This document shows, piece by piece, positions 28,137-36,160 of a stretch of 64,000 nt of DNA. Position numbers and translations under genes: made by a program. Source of the stretch: JAOUEA01 sp963810945 (lineage in GTDB: Bacteria > Actinomycetota > UBA4738 > HRBIN12). The notes under the pieces are model-generated. The model was not told where the DNA came from. It did no database searches and saw only the letters and a program-made list of their open reading frames with translations. The stretch spans positions 248,001 to 312,000 of the forward strand of contig CAWEPI010000008.1 in NCBI GenBank assembly GCA_963810945.1, read 5' to 3'. Every line of letters begins with the position of its first letter. Position 1 is the first letter of the stretch.

Positions 28137-28943
28137 TCAGTTCATGATCTCGCGCGAGCGGACCTCGGCCCAACGCGTGAGGACCCCCTGGTAGGTGTCC
28201 GCGGCCGCGGGGAACTCCTCGCGCTCGAGGGCCTCCAGGGCGTCGTGGATCTCGCGGGCGCTGTGGTCGTCGTCGAGCTCATCCCACGTGAGGAAGTCGC
28301 ACAGCTCCGCGTAGTCGAGCTCCAGGATGGAGGAGCGGTGGAACGACGCCATCCACTGGTGGAGGTCGACGATCAGATCGCTGATGGGCCCGAGGTCTGA
28401 CCGCCGCAGCGGCTGCACGGCGCGCTCCGCCCGGCGCATCGCCCGTCGCGTCGACGTCCGGTACCGCATCCGGAGCCGGCCCAACTCGTCCTCGCCCAGC
28501 CAACGCTCCTCCTCGCGGAAGAGCACGAACCAGCGGATGGGGACGTGCCAAGGGCTCTGATGGCTGAACGCCACGGCATGCGGGTCGCGGCGGCGCAGGC
28601 GGTTGAGATCCCGCGTGGCGCGGCGGGCGTCCTTCCTGGGGACGTACTGCTCCCACAGGTCCATGGGCTCGGAGTCGCGGAAGGCGAGCATCGCCGCGAG
28701 GATGCGCATGCGCATGCGCCACGGGCTCAGGTAGGTCCGTCCGTCGATCACGCGCACCTCCGCGTGCTCGCCGTCGGCGGGCGCCAGCATGCCGAGCTTC
28801 CCCACGGTCGGCCGGTCGGCGTAGCGCTGCGTGAGGGACCGCACGCGCGCCTGCTCCACCAGGTAGCGCTCCCAGTGCAGCTGCTCGTCACGCTCGAACG
28901 CATCGAGCGGCTGGAACACACGGAGGTAGGCGCTGGGAACCAT
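28137..28943 (-). CDS. Unrecognised conserved-looking protein, about 268 residues
   Basis: I do not recognise the family. The protein is soluble, rich in Arg and Trp, with no signal peptide or membrane helix: VPSAYLRVFQPLDAFERDEQ at the front, KDARRATRDLNRLRRRDPHA and FREEERWLGEDELGRLRMRY in the middle, and SREIMN at the end. The GTG at 28949 or the ATG at 28943 (MVPSAYLR) are both possible starts; I prefer the ATG. The stop is only 6 bases from tRNA-Phe on the other strand. It is divergent from bkdA. Codon use is like the neighbours and the frame is clean, so it is a real gene, probably an actinobacterial housekeeping protein of unknown role. Confidence 0.7.
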   Translation of the reverse strand: MVPSAYLRVFQPLDAFERDEQLHWERYLVEQARVRSLTQRYADRPTVGKLGMLAPADGEHAEVRVIDGRTYLSPWRMRMRILAAMLAFRDSEPMDLWEQYVPRKDARRATRDLNRLRRRDPHAVAFSHQSPWHVPIRWFVLFREEERWLGEDELGRLRMRYRTSTRRAMRRAERAVQPLRRSDLGPISDLIVDLHQWMASFHRSSILELDYAELCDFLTWDELDDDHSAREIHDALEALEREEFPAAADTYQGVLTRWAEVRSREIMN

Positions 28944-29009
28944 CGTCACGGAGTCTAACGTCGTCGCTTTTCCCTATGCTCTCGGCGTCCGCGTCAGGGG
29001 GTTTGAGCC

Positions 29010-30074
29010 GTGCAGTCACCCGCGCACTGGGCCGGGACCGAGCCGTACCGCATCCTGGCGGCCGACGGCACGGCCGTGGGCGACCCCGACGTGGGTCTCG
29101 ACCCGGAGCGCCTCCGAGATCTCCTGCGGCGCATGATCGTGGCGCGGCGCCTCGACCGCGAGTGCATCGCCCTGCAACGTCAGGGCGAGCTCACGGTCTA
29201 CCCGGGGTTCGAGGGCCAGGAGGCGGCGCAGATCGGCAGCGCCACCGCGCTCGGGCCCGACGACTTCGTCTTCCCCACGTTCCGCGAGCTCGCCGTCGCC
29301 CTCGTCCGCGGCGTGGACGCCGTCCAGTACCTGCAGTACCACCGCGGCACCTGGCACGGCGGTCCCTACGATCCTCGCGCGACGCGGTTCGGGCCCATCT
29401 GCATCCCCATCGCCACCCAGATCGTCCACGCGGTCGGTCATGCGCTCGGCCAGAAGCTGGACGGCGGATCCGGCGTCACCGTGGCGTACTTCGGGGACGG
29501 GAGCACGAGCGAGGGAGACTTCCACGAGGCCGTCAACCTCGCCGGCGTCTGGCAGGTCCCCGCGGTGCTGTTCTGCCAGAACAACGGATGGGCCATCAGC
29601 GTGCCCGTCGCGCAGCAGACGGCCGGGGAGATCTGGCGACGCGCCGAGGGCTACGGCATCCCAGGGGTGCGCGTCGACGGCAACGACGTGCTCGCGGTAC
29701 ACGCCGTCACGCGCGACGCTGTGGCGCGCGCCCGAGCCGGCGACGGCCCCACCTTGATCGAGGCGCTGACCTACCGGATCGGCGCGCATTCCACGGCCGA
29801 CGACCCGGCGCGGTATCGGACCGATGTCGAGGTCGAGGCCGCGCGCGCGTTCGATCCCATCGTGCGCTACGAGGCGTGGCTGCGTGCCACCGGCCTGGCG
29901 GACGACGCGTTCGTGGCCGAGTGTTCCGCGGAGGCGGAGGCGTTCGCGCTGGAGGTCCGCGCGGGCGTGGTGGCCACCCAGGTTCCGCCGGTGGAGTGGA
30001 TGTTCGACTGGACCTACGCGGAGCCGCCGGGCGGCGGCTGGGCGCGCCAGCGCGAGGAGGCCCTCGGTGGCTGA
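29010..30074 (+). CDS. bkdA: Branched-chain 2-oxo-acid dehydrogenase E1, alpha subunit
   Basis: The thiamine-diphosphate-dependent alpha subunit that decarboxylates branched-chain keto acids (from Val, Leu, Ile). The ThDP motif GDGSTSEGDFHEAVNLAG...NN is complete, preceded by HAVGHALGQKLDGG. QGELTVYPGFEGQEAAQIGS near residue 58 is typical of the group, and IGAHSTADDPARYR carries the conserved phosphorylation-loop-like His and Ser. 354 residues. The GTG at 29010 is the chosen start. It overlaps the beta-subunit gene by 8 bases. A pyruvate dehydrogenase role cannot be excluded, but the paired E1-beta is of the BCKDH type. Confidence 0.9.
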   Translation: MQSPAHWAGTEPYRILAADGTAVGDPDVGLDPERLRDLLRRMIVARRLDRECIALQRQGELTVYPGFEGQEAAQIGSATALGPDDFVFPTFRELAVALVRGVDAVQYLQYHRGTWHGGPYDPRATRFGPICIPIATQIVHAVGHALGQKLDGGSGVTVAYFGDGSTSEGDFHEAVNLAGVWQVPAVLFCQNNGWAISVPVAQQTAGEIWRRAEGYGIPGVRVDGNDVLAVHAVTRDAVARARAGDGPTLIEALTYRIGAHSTADDPARYRTDVEVEAARAFDPIVRYEAWLRATGLADDAFVAECSAEAEAFALEVRAGVVATQVPPVEWMFDWTYAEPPGGGWARQREEALGG

Positions 30075-31089
30075 GGCCGCGTCGGGGACCGCGCAGGAGA
30101 CCGCCCCGGAGACCGAGCGCGCCTGGACGCTGTCCGGAGCCTTGAATCGCGCGCTGCACGATGCCCTGGCCGAGGACGCCCGCCTCCTGGTCTTCGGCGA
30201 GGACGTCGGGCGCAGCGGCGGCGTCTTCAGGGTCACCGACGGCCTGCAGGCCGCGTTCGGCCCGGAGCGGGTCTTCGACACGCCCATCAGCGAGGCCGGC
30301 ATCGCCGGCACGGCGGTGGGGCTGGCGTTCGCGGGCTGGCGCTCGGTGATCGAGATGCAGTTCGACGCGTTCAGCTACCCGTCGTTGGAGCAGGTGATCG
30401 ACCACGTCGCCAAGATGCGCGAGCGCACGCGCGGCCGCGTGGACATGCCGATCACGATCCGCATCCCGTCGTTCGGAGGGATCAAGGGCAAGGAGCATCA
30501 CGGCGAGAGTCCCGAGACGTACTACGTGCACACGGCCGGCCTGAAGGTCGTGGTGCCCTCCTCACCCCTGGACGGCTACCGCCTCCTGCGCCACGCGATC
30601 GCCGACCCCGATCCCGTCGTCGTGCTGGAACCCAAGGCCCGGTACTGGGGGAAGGAGACCGGGCTCCTGTCCGCGCAGGGGCGCGGGATCGGCGAGGGTC
30701 GCGTGCTCCGCGAGGGTGACGCCGCAACCGTGATCGCCTACGGGACCATGGTGCAGCGGGCCCTCGAGGCGGCGGAGGCACTCGCCGCGGACGGTGTCGA
30801 GGCTCGCGTGGTCGACCTCCGTTCGCTCTCACCACTCGACGAAGACCTGCTCGAGCGCTGCGTGCGCGAGACCGGCCGGGTGGTGGTCGTGCACGAGGCG
30901 CCCCGCACGCTCGGGATGGGCGCGGAGGTGGCGGCGCGCGTGATGGAGCTGGCGTTCGACTTCCTGGAAGCGCCCGTGGAGCGGGTGACCGGATGGGACG
31001 TGCCCTATCCGCCGGCCTCGCTGGAGGATCGGTACCTGCCCAGCGTGGCGCGGATCGTGACCGCCGTCCGGAAGGTGGTGGCGTACTGA
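30067..31089 (+). CDS. bkdB: Branched-chain 2-oxo-acid dehydrogenase E1, beta subunit
   Basis: A 340-residue transketolase-like beta subunit. The GTG at 30067 lies inside the end of bkdA, giving an 8-base overlap; upstream in-frame sequence belongs to the other frame of bkdA. GEDVGRSGGVFRVTDGLQA and DTPISEAGIAGTAVGLAFAG are hallmark motifs, and KGKEHHGESPETYYVHTAGL is the BCKDH form of the loop that pyruvate dehydrogenases spell differently. VVVHEAPRTLGMGAEVAA closes the C-terminal domain. It forms the alpha2-beta2 E1 tetramer with BkdA. The stop overlaps the E2 start by one base (TGATG). Confidence 0.92.
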   Translation: MAEAASGTAQETAPETERAWTLSGALNRALHDALAEDARLLVFGEDVGRSGGVFRVTDGLQAAFGPERVFDTPISEAGIAGTAVGLAFAGWRSVIEMQFDAFSYPSLEQVIDHVAKMRERTRGRVDMPITIRIPSFGGIKGKEHHGESPETYYVHTAGLKVVVPSSPLDGYRLLRHAIADPDPVVVLEPKARYWGKETGLLSAQGRGIGEGRVLREGDAATVIAYGTMVQRALEAAEALAADGVEARVVDLRSLSPLDEDLLERCVRETGRVVVVHEAPRTLGMGAEVAARVMELAFDFLEAPVERVTGWDVPYPPASLEDRYLPSVARIVTAVRKVVAY

Positions 31090-32276
31090 TGGCCGAGCGC
31101 GTCTTCACGATGCCGGACCTCGGCGAGGGCCTCGAGGAGGGCGAGATCGTCGCCTGGCTCGTCGCGGAAGGCGAGGCCGTCGAGCTGAACCAACCGCTCG
31201 TCGAGGTCGAGACCGCGAAGGCGACCGTGGAGATCCCGTCGCCGTTCGCTGGGGTCGTGGCCGTGCTGCATGGGGGGGTCGGGGAGGCCGTCGCAGTCGG
31301 GGCGCCGCTGGTGACGTTCGGCTTGGAGTCCGTTGGGGTGGGAACCCTGGGTGCCGGCGGGGGCGCCGCTCCGCTTGCCAGGCCATCCCCAACCCCGCTC
31401 CGCGGCGCCCCCGCCGACCTGGGTCCCTCCGCCCCAGGCCCCGATGGCGGCGAAGGGCCGGTTGCGACGACGCCTGCCGTGCGGAAGCTCGCGAGGTCGC
31501 TGGGGGTGGAGCTCGCGGACGTGGTCGGGAGCGGTGCTTCTGGGCGGGTGACCGCTGAGGACGTGCGGGCCGTGGCCGGCGGCGTCGCTCCGGTGGTCGC
31601 GGGGTTCGATGTGGAACCGATCTCGATGGTGCGGCGGACGATCGCGGAGCGGTTGACGTCTTCGGTGCGGGAGGTTCCACATGTGACGACGTTCCGGACC
31701 CTGGACTGCACGGAGCTGACCGCGTACCGGAAGGAGTTGGCCGTGTCGCCGCTGCCGGTGTTCGTGAAGGCCGTCGGGGAGACGTGTCGAGCGCATCCGA
31801 TGTTTCACGCGAGCTGGCACGGCGACCTGGGAGAGATCCACGTGCCGCATGCCTGCCACGTGGGGATCGCCGTCGACACCGAGCGAGGGCTCGTGGTGCC
31901 GGTCGTGCACGACGTTTGGGATCGGAGCGTCGGAGCGATCGATGGGGAGATCGAGCGGCTGGCCGAGGCGGCGCGGTCGGGCTCGCTCCTGCCCGAGGAG
32001 ATGAGCGGAGGGACGATCAGCGTCTCCAACACCGGTTCGTACGGGTCCGAGGCGGGGACGCCCATCATCAACCCCGGGCAGGCCGCGGTGATCGCGCTCG
32101 GGGTGATCGCCCCGCGCGCCCTGGTGATCGACGGGGAGATCCACGCCCGCCTCGCCTGCACGCTCTCCCTGAGCTTCGATCACCGGTTGATGGACGGCGC
32201 CACCGCGGGAAGGGCGCTGACGTTCCTCGTCGACCTCCTGCACGACGGCGCGCGCCTGCGAGACTTGCTCGCATGA
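31089..32276 (+). CDS. bkdC: Branched-chain 2-oxo-acid dehydrogenase E2, dihydrolipoyl acyltransferase
   Basis: A 395-residue E2 with one lipoyl domain (residues about 3-78, lipoylated Lys in VEVETAKATVEIPSP), a Gly/Ala/Pro linker, a peripheral-subunit-binding domain (VRKLARSLGVELADVVGSGA...GRVTAEDV) and a catalytic core with the active-site motif DHRLMDGATAGR. It transfers the acyl group to CoA and links E1 to the E3 dihydrolipoamide dehydrogenase, which is not in the window. The ATG at 31089 shares its A with the bkdB stop. The next gene starts inside its stop codon (ATGA), so a cobalamin-binding protein is translationally coupled to the complex. Confidence 0.92.
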   Translation: MAERVFTMPDLGEGLEEGEIVAWLVAEGEAVELNQPLVEVETAKATVEIPSPFAGVVAVLHGGVGEAVAVGAPLVTFGLESVGVGTLGAGGGAAPLARPSPTPLRGAPADLGPSAPGPDGGEGPVATTPAVRKLARSLGVELADVVGSGASGRVTAEDVRAVAGGVAPVVAGFDVEPISMVRRTIAERLTSSVREVPHVTTFRTLDCTELTAYRKELAVSPLPVFVKAVGETCRAHPMFHASWHGDLGEIHVPHACHVGIAVDTERGLVVPVVHDVWDRSVGAIDGEIERLAEAARSGSLLPEEMSGGTISVSNTGSYGSEAGTPIINPGQAAVIALGVIAPRALVIDGEIHARLACTLSLSFDHRLMDGATAGRALTFLVDLLHDGARLRDLLA

Positions 32277-33190
32277 AGATCGTCTCGCTGCTGCCCTCGG
32301 CCACCGAGATCGTGTACGCCCTCGGGCTGGGCACCGACCTCATCGGCGTGACCGACGAGTGCGACTTCCCGCCCGACGCGGTCACCAAGCCGGTGGTCTC
32401 GCGCAGCGCCCTGCCCCAGGGGCGGCTCCACAGCGCGGGCGCGATCGACCGCGCGGTGCGGGAGCGGATGGACGCCCTGCAGCCCCTCTACGTCCTGGAC
32501 ACCGAACGGATCCGACGCGAGCAACCCGATGTGATCATCACCCAGGACCTATGCCGCGTCTGCGCCGTGCCGAGCGGTCAGGTGGAAGAAGCGCTCGCCT
32601 CGCTCGGTCTGGGCGCGCAGACCACGGTGATCTCCCTCGACCCGCAGACCCTCGATGACGTGATCGCGCAGACGGCGACGGTCGGGAAGCTCCTGGATCG
32701 CGAGGAGCGCGGGCGGGAGCTCGCGGAGGAACTCCGCGCGCGGGTCGCGAAGGTGCGGGAGACGGCTCGTCGCCTGCCGTCGATCGGTGTGTTCTGCCTC
32801 GAGTGGTGGGAGCCCCCGATGGTGGCCGGTCACTGGATCCCCGAGATGGTCGAGGCGACCGGCGCCACGAACCTCTTGAACGAGAAGGGCGCGCGGGCAC
32901 GCGAGGTCACCTACCGGGCCATCCGCGACGCGAACCCGGAGGTCATCGTCTTCATGCCGTGCGGGTACTACCTGGAGGAGGCGGAGGAGGAGGGCGAAGC
33001 CGTCCTCGCGCATCCGGAGATCGCCGACACGCCCGCCGCGCGCAACGGCAACGTCTTCGCGGTGGACGCCACCTCGTTCTTCTCCCGCCCCGGCCCCCGG
33101 ATCGTCGACGGCCTCCAGATCCTCGCATGGGCCGCGCATCCGGAGGCCTACCCGGAGCCTCCCCGAGGCGCGATCACACGCCTGAGCTGA
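32273..33190 (+). CDS. BtuF-like cobalamin-binding protein without signal peptide
   Basis: A 305-residue periplasmic-binding-fold protein of the BtuF/FecB type: KIVSLLPSATEIVYALGLGT at the start, VTDECDFPPDAVTKPVVSRS, and QPDVIITQDLCRVCAVPSGQ. These are typical of the cobalamin-binding group found near adenosylcobalamin enzymes. There is no signal peptide or lipobox, so it should be cytoplasmic, unlike true BtuF. The start ATG overlaps the bkdC stop. Branched-chain keto-acid breakdown feeds propionyl-CoA into B12-dependent methylmalonyl-CoA mutase, which may explain the link; no mutase or BtuCD gene is in the window, so this is inference. Confidence 0.8.
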   Translation: MKIVSLLPSATEIVYALGLGTDLIGVTDECDFPPDAVTKPVVSRSALPQGRLHSAGAIDRAVRERMDALQPLYVLDTERIRREQPDVIITQDLCRVCAVPSGQVEEALASLGLGAQTTVISLDPQTLDDVIAQTATVGKLLDREERGRELAEELRARVAKVRETARRLPSIGVFCLEWWEPPMVAGHWIPEMVEATGATNLLNEKGARAREVTYRAIRDANPEVIVFMPCGYYLEEAEEEGEAVLAHPEIADTPAARNGNVFAVDATSFFSRPGPRIVDGLQILAWAAHPEAYPEPPRGAITRLS

Positions 33191-33197
33191 GCTGAAC

Positions 33198-34124
33198 GTG
33201 GACGAGGTGCGGGCAGAGGGAGCGCGCGGCGTCCTCAGCACCTCGGCCGGGACGCATCTGGGTGCGTTCACCGCTGCGGACTGGGGACTCTTCGTCGCGA
33301 TCGGCGGCATCTGGGGCGCGTCGTTCCTGTTCATCGCGATCGGACTGAACGCATTCCAGCCCGGGCTCGTAACGCTGCTGCGCGTGGCGTTCGGCGCGGG
33401 GGTGCTCTGGCTCTTCCCCGCCGCGCGCGCCCCCGTCGGGACCGACGTCCGCGGCCGCGTGATCGCCCTGTCGTTCCTCTGGGTCGCGATCCCCATGACG
33501 CTCTTCCCCCTCGCGGAACAGCGCGTCAGCACCGGCCTCGCCGGCATGGTGAACGGGACCGTGCCCATCTTCGCGACCTTGATCGGCGCGGTCATGTTGC
33601 GCCGGATGCCCGGACGCACCCAGCTCGTCGGGCTGGTCCTGGGGTTCGCGGGGATGGTGGCGATCGCCGCACCGGCGCTGGGCGCGGGCAGCAGCGAGGC
33701 CGTCGGCGTGCTCATGCTGCTGGCGGCGGTGCTCTGCTACGGCCTGTCGCTGAACATCCTCACCCCCGCGGCCCAGCGCTACGGCTCACTTCCCGTGATG
33801 GCGCGCGTCCTCGCCCTGGCGGCGATCTGGACCGCGCCCTTCGGCCTGTGGTCGGTGCCGGGATCCTCGTTCGCATGGGGCTCGCTCGCGGCCGTGATGG
33901 CGCTCGGGATGCTGGGGACGGGGCTCGCCTTCGTGTTGATGGGCCGGCTTGCGGCGAGGGTCGGCTCCTCACGGGCTTCGTTCGCGATCTACGTCACCCC
34001 GGTCGTCGCGTTGATCCTCGGCGCCGTCTTCCGTGACGAGGCGATCCGGGCGCTCTCCTTGCTGGGCATCGTCCTGGTGATCGGCGGCGCCATCCTCGCC
34101 TCGCGCAAGGAGTCACCGGCATGA
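33198..34124 (+). CDS. EamA/DMT-family membrane transporter
   Basis: A 308-residue, ten-helix drug/metabolite transporter with two EamA halves: WGLFVAIGGIWGASFLFIAI starts the first, VGVLMLLAAVLCYGLSLNIL the second, and ALSLLGIVLVIGGAILASRK is the last helix. Members export amino acids, nucleosides or other metabolites; the substrate is unknown. GTG start at 33198, 8 bases after the preceding stop; the stop overlaps the next start as ATGA, coupling it to a nucleoside phosphorylase-like gene. That pairing might hint at a nucleoside or base as cargo, but this is only context. Confidence 0.88.
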   Translation: MDEVRAEGARGVLSTSAGTHLGAFTAADWGLFVAIGGIWGASFLFIAIGLNAFQPGLVTLLRVAFGAGVLWLFPAARAPVGTDVRGRVIALSFLWVAIPMTLFPLAEQRVSTGLAGMVNGTVPIFATLIGAVMLRRMPGRTQLVGLVLGFAGMVAIAAPALGAGSSEAVGVLMLLAAVLCYGLSLNILTPAAQRYGSLPVMARVLALAAIWTAPFGLWSVPGSSFAWGSLAAVMALGMLGTGLAFVLMGRLAARVGSSRASFAIYVTPVVALILGAVFRDEAIRALSLLGIVLVIGGAILASRKESPA

Positions 34125-34900
34125 CGACGGAGCCTGAGGTCCCCATCCTCGAGTTCGATCCCGCCCCCACGGCCGTCATCGAACCCACCGAGGTGTACGA
34201 CACCACCGACATCCCGCCGCACGCGGTCCTGTGCTTCTTCCAGGACGTGATCGCCAAGGTGGTCGAGGAGCACGGCGGCCGCGTGATCGACCATCTGATC
34301 TCGGAGGTGGGCCGGAACCCAGTCTACGAACTGGAGCTCGACGGCCGGCGCCTCGCCCTGGTGCATCCCGGCGTGGGTGCGCCGCTCGCCGCCGGCTTCC
34401 TGGAGGAGCTGATCGCACGCGGGTGCCGCTCGTTCGTCGCATGCGGGGGTGCGGGGGTGCTCGTGCCCGACGTGGCGCTCGGTCACGCGATCGTCCCCGT
34501 CGCGGCGGTTCGCGACGAAGGCACCTCGTACCACTACCTCCCCCCGGGGGCCCAGGCCGTGCCGACCGGGGAGGCGGTCGAGGCCATCGTGGCGACGCTC
34601 GAACACCATCACGTCCCCTACGTGCAGGCCATGACCTGGACGACGGACGCGATCTACCGCGAGACCCGCGCGAAGATGGCGCGGCGGGTCGCGCTCGGAT
34701 GCCTCACGGTGGAGATGGAGGCCGCCGCGTTCTTCGCCGTCGCGGCGTTCCGCGGCGTCACGTTCGGCCAACTCCTCTACGCCGGGGACGATCTCTCCGG
34801 TGACGCGTGGGATCAGCGAGGCTGGGACGAGCACGCCGACGGCCGGGAGCTGATGTTCCGCCTGGCCGCCGAGGCCGTCCTGCGCCTCCCACCGGGCTGA
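34121..34900 (+). CDS. Nucleoside phosphorylase-family protein (uridine phosphorylase-like)
   Basis: A 259-residue member of the PNP/UDP phosphorylase superfamily. RRLALVHPGVGAPLAAGFLE holds a phosphate-site-like region, CRSFVACGGAGVLVPDVALG the core strand, and LGCLTVEMEAAAFFAVAAFR the substrate-binding motif with the catalytic Glu-Met-Glu. The family cleaves nucleosides with phosphate to a base and sugar 1-phosphate. The sugar and base specificity cannot be told. ATG overlaps the transporter stop. The closing motif YAGDDLSGDAWDQRGWDEH is typical of the actinobacterial branch. Confidence 0.88.
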   Translation: MTTEPEVPILEFDPAPTAVIEPTEVYDTTDIPPHAVLCFFQDVIAKVVEEHGGRVIDHLISEVGRNPVYELELDGRRLALVHPGVGAPLAAGFLEELIARGCRSFVACGGAGVLVPDVALGHAIVPVAAVRDEGTSYHYLPPGAQAVPTGEAVEAIVATLEHHHVPYVQAMTWTTDAIYRETRAKMARRVALGCLTVEMEAAAFFAVAAFRGVTFGQLLYAGDDLSGDAWDQRGWDEHADGRELMFRLAAEAVLRLPPG

Positions 34901-34929
34901 GGCCGTCCTCCGTTCGATAAGCTCCGCGC

Positions 34930-35712
34930 ATGGCGCGCGACGTGACGATCGAGGACGAGCGCTACCGGATCCGGCACCCCCTCGCGGTGATCGGATTGAC
35001 CGCGGTCACCCTGGGCCTGTACTTCCTCTACTGGTACTACCGCGCGAACGACGACGCCCGCCGCTACCTGCGCGAGTACGCGATCCGGCCGATCCGATCG
35101 GTGCTCGCGCTGATGCTGGGCGGCCTGGTCGCCGCCCCCATCGCGTGGATGATCTTCGGCAACGGCGGGCTGCGGTTCCCGGCCGCGATCGGGCTCACGG
35201 TGCTCCTCCTGATGCCGGCCGTGATCTCCTTCCGCCGCACCGGGCTCCGCGTGCGGGCGGTGCAGGAGCGCGCGGGTGTGAGCGGCGGGCTGCTCTCTCC
35301 CGGGGCGGCCTGGATCCTCCTGATCCTCACGGTCGCCATCGGCGGGGCCTACGTGCAGGCGGGCCTGAACCGGGCGTGGGCTTCGCCGACCGCGGATCGG
35401 CGCAAGCGCGAGCCGCTCCCACCCACAACCACCGCGGGCCCGACCGCGCATGCCACCCCGCGGCCCGCAGGCGGGAACCTCGTCACCCCGGCCGATGTCG
35501 GCTCCCGCGTGACGTTCCAGTTCGAGTTGCCGAACGGCTTCACGACCGAGGCCGTCGGCGTGTTCGAACGCTGGGATCCTGCGGCCGAGACGTACTTCGT
35601 GCGCAAGAAGGACGGCACCGAGGTCCGCGTCCCCGCGCGCGGGGTTCGCCACGGGAAGGTGATCCCGGCGCGGCCCGGCGCGCCGGCAACCCCCGCCGCC
35701 CCGGCGTCCTGA
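34930..35712 (+). CDS. DUF4234-type membrane protein with C-terminal extension
   Basis: A 260-residue protein. The first half has three or four membrane helices: LAVIGLTAVTLGLYFLYWYY is the characteristic start of DUF4234, then SVLALMLGGLVAAPIAWMIF, FPAAIGLTVLLLMPAVISF and GAAWILLILTVAIGGAYV. A Pro/Thr linker (PPTTTAGPTAHATPRP) leads to a small soluble domain of about 70 residues (SRVTFQFELPNGFTTEAVGV, EVRVPARGVRHGKVI) that I do not recognise; it should lie outside the cell if the helix count is odd. The role is unknown. ATG start, 29 bases after the phosphorylase gene. Confidence 0.75.
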   Translation: MARDVTIEDERYRIRHPLAVIGLTAVTLGLYFLYWYYRANDDARRYLREYAIRPIRSVLALMLGGLVAAPIAWMIFGNGGLRFPAAIGLTVLLLMPAVISFRRTGLRVRAVQERAGVSGGLLSPGAAWILLILTVAIGGAYVQAGLNRAWASPTADRRKREPLPPTTTAGPTAHATPRPAGGNLVTPADVGSRVTFQFELPNGFTTEAVGVFERWDPAAETYFVRKKDGTEVRVPARGVRHGKVIPARPGAPATPAAPAS

Positions 35713-35744
35713 ACCGGCACGCCGCCACAGACCAGGAGGAACCG

Positions 35745-36143
35745 ATGAGCGACCTGCCCACCGCCCTGATCCGCCTCCGCCTCGGGCAGGAGGACGCTCA
35801 CTACGGGGGCAACCTCGTGGCCGGCGCCACCCAATTGAAGATCGTGGGCGACCTCATCACCGAGCTCGCGATGCGCTACGACGGCGACGAAGGCCTCTTC
35901 CGCGCGTACGAGTCCGTCGAGTTCCTGGCACCCCTCTATGCGGGCGACTGGGTCGAAGCGCGCGGCCGGATCGTGAGCGTCGGCAACTCCAGCCGGCGCT
36001 GCGAGTTCGAGATCCACAAGATCGGGACAGCGCGCACCGATATCAGCGAGAGCGCGGCGGAGTTCCTGGACGAGCCCGTGCTCACGCTCAAGGCCGTCGG
36101 CACCACGGTCGTGCCCGAGGCGCACCAGCGCTTCGCGCACTGA
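35745..36143 (+). CDS. kal: 3-aminobutyryl-CoA ammonia-lyase-type hotdog protein
   Basis: A 132-residue hotdog-fold protein very close in pattern to Kal of lysine-fermenting bacteria and to beta-alanyl-CoA ammonia-lyase: LRLGQEDAHYGGNLVAGATQ, AMRYDGDEGLFRAYESVEFL, PLYAGDWVEARGRIVSVGN and TARTDISESAAEFLDEP are all characteristic. The reaction is 3-aminobutyryl-CoA to crotonyl-CoA and ammonia (EC 4.3.1.14). AGGAGG precedes the ATG at 35745. The other genes of lysine fermentation (kamA, kamDE, kdd, kce) are not in the window, so the physiological substrate is uncertain; a related beta-amino-acyl-CoA is possible. Confidence 0.8.
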   Translation: MSDLPTALIRLRLGQEDAHYGGNLVAGATQLKIVGDLITELAMRYDGDEGLFRAYESVEFLAPLYAGDWVEARGRIVSVGNSSRRCEFEIHKIGTARTDISESAAEFLDEPVLTLKAVGTTVVPEAHQRFAH

Positions 36144-36160
36144 GTCCCGGGCCGGCTCCG

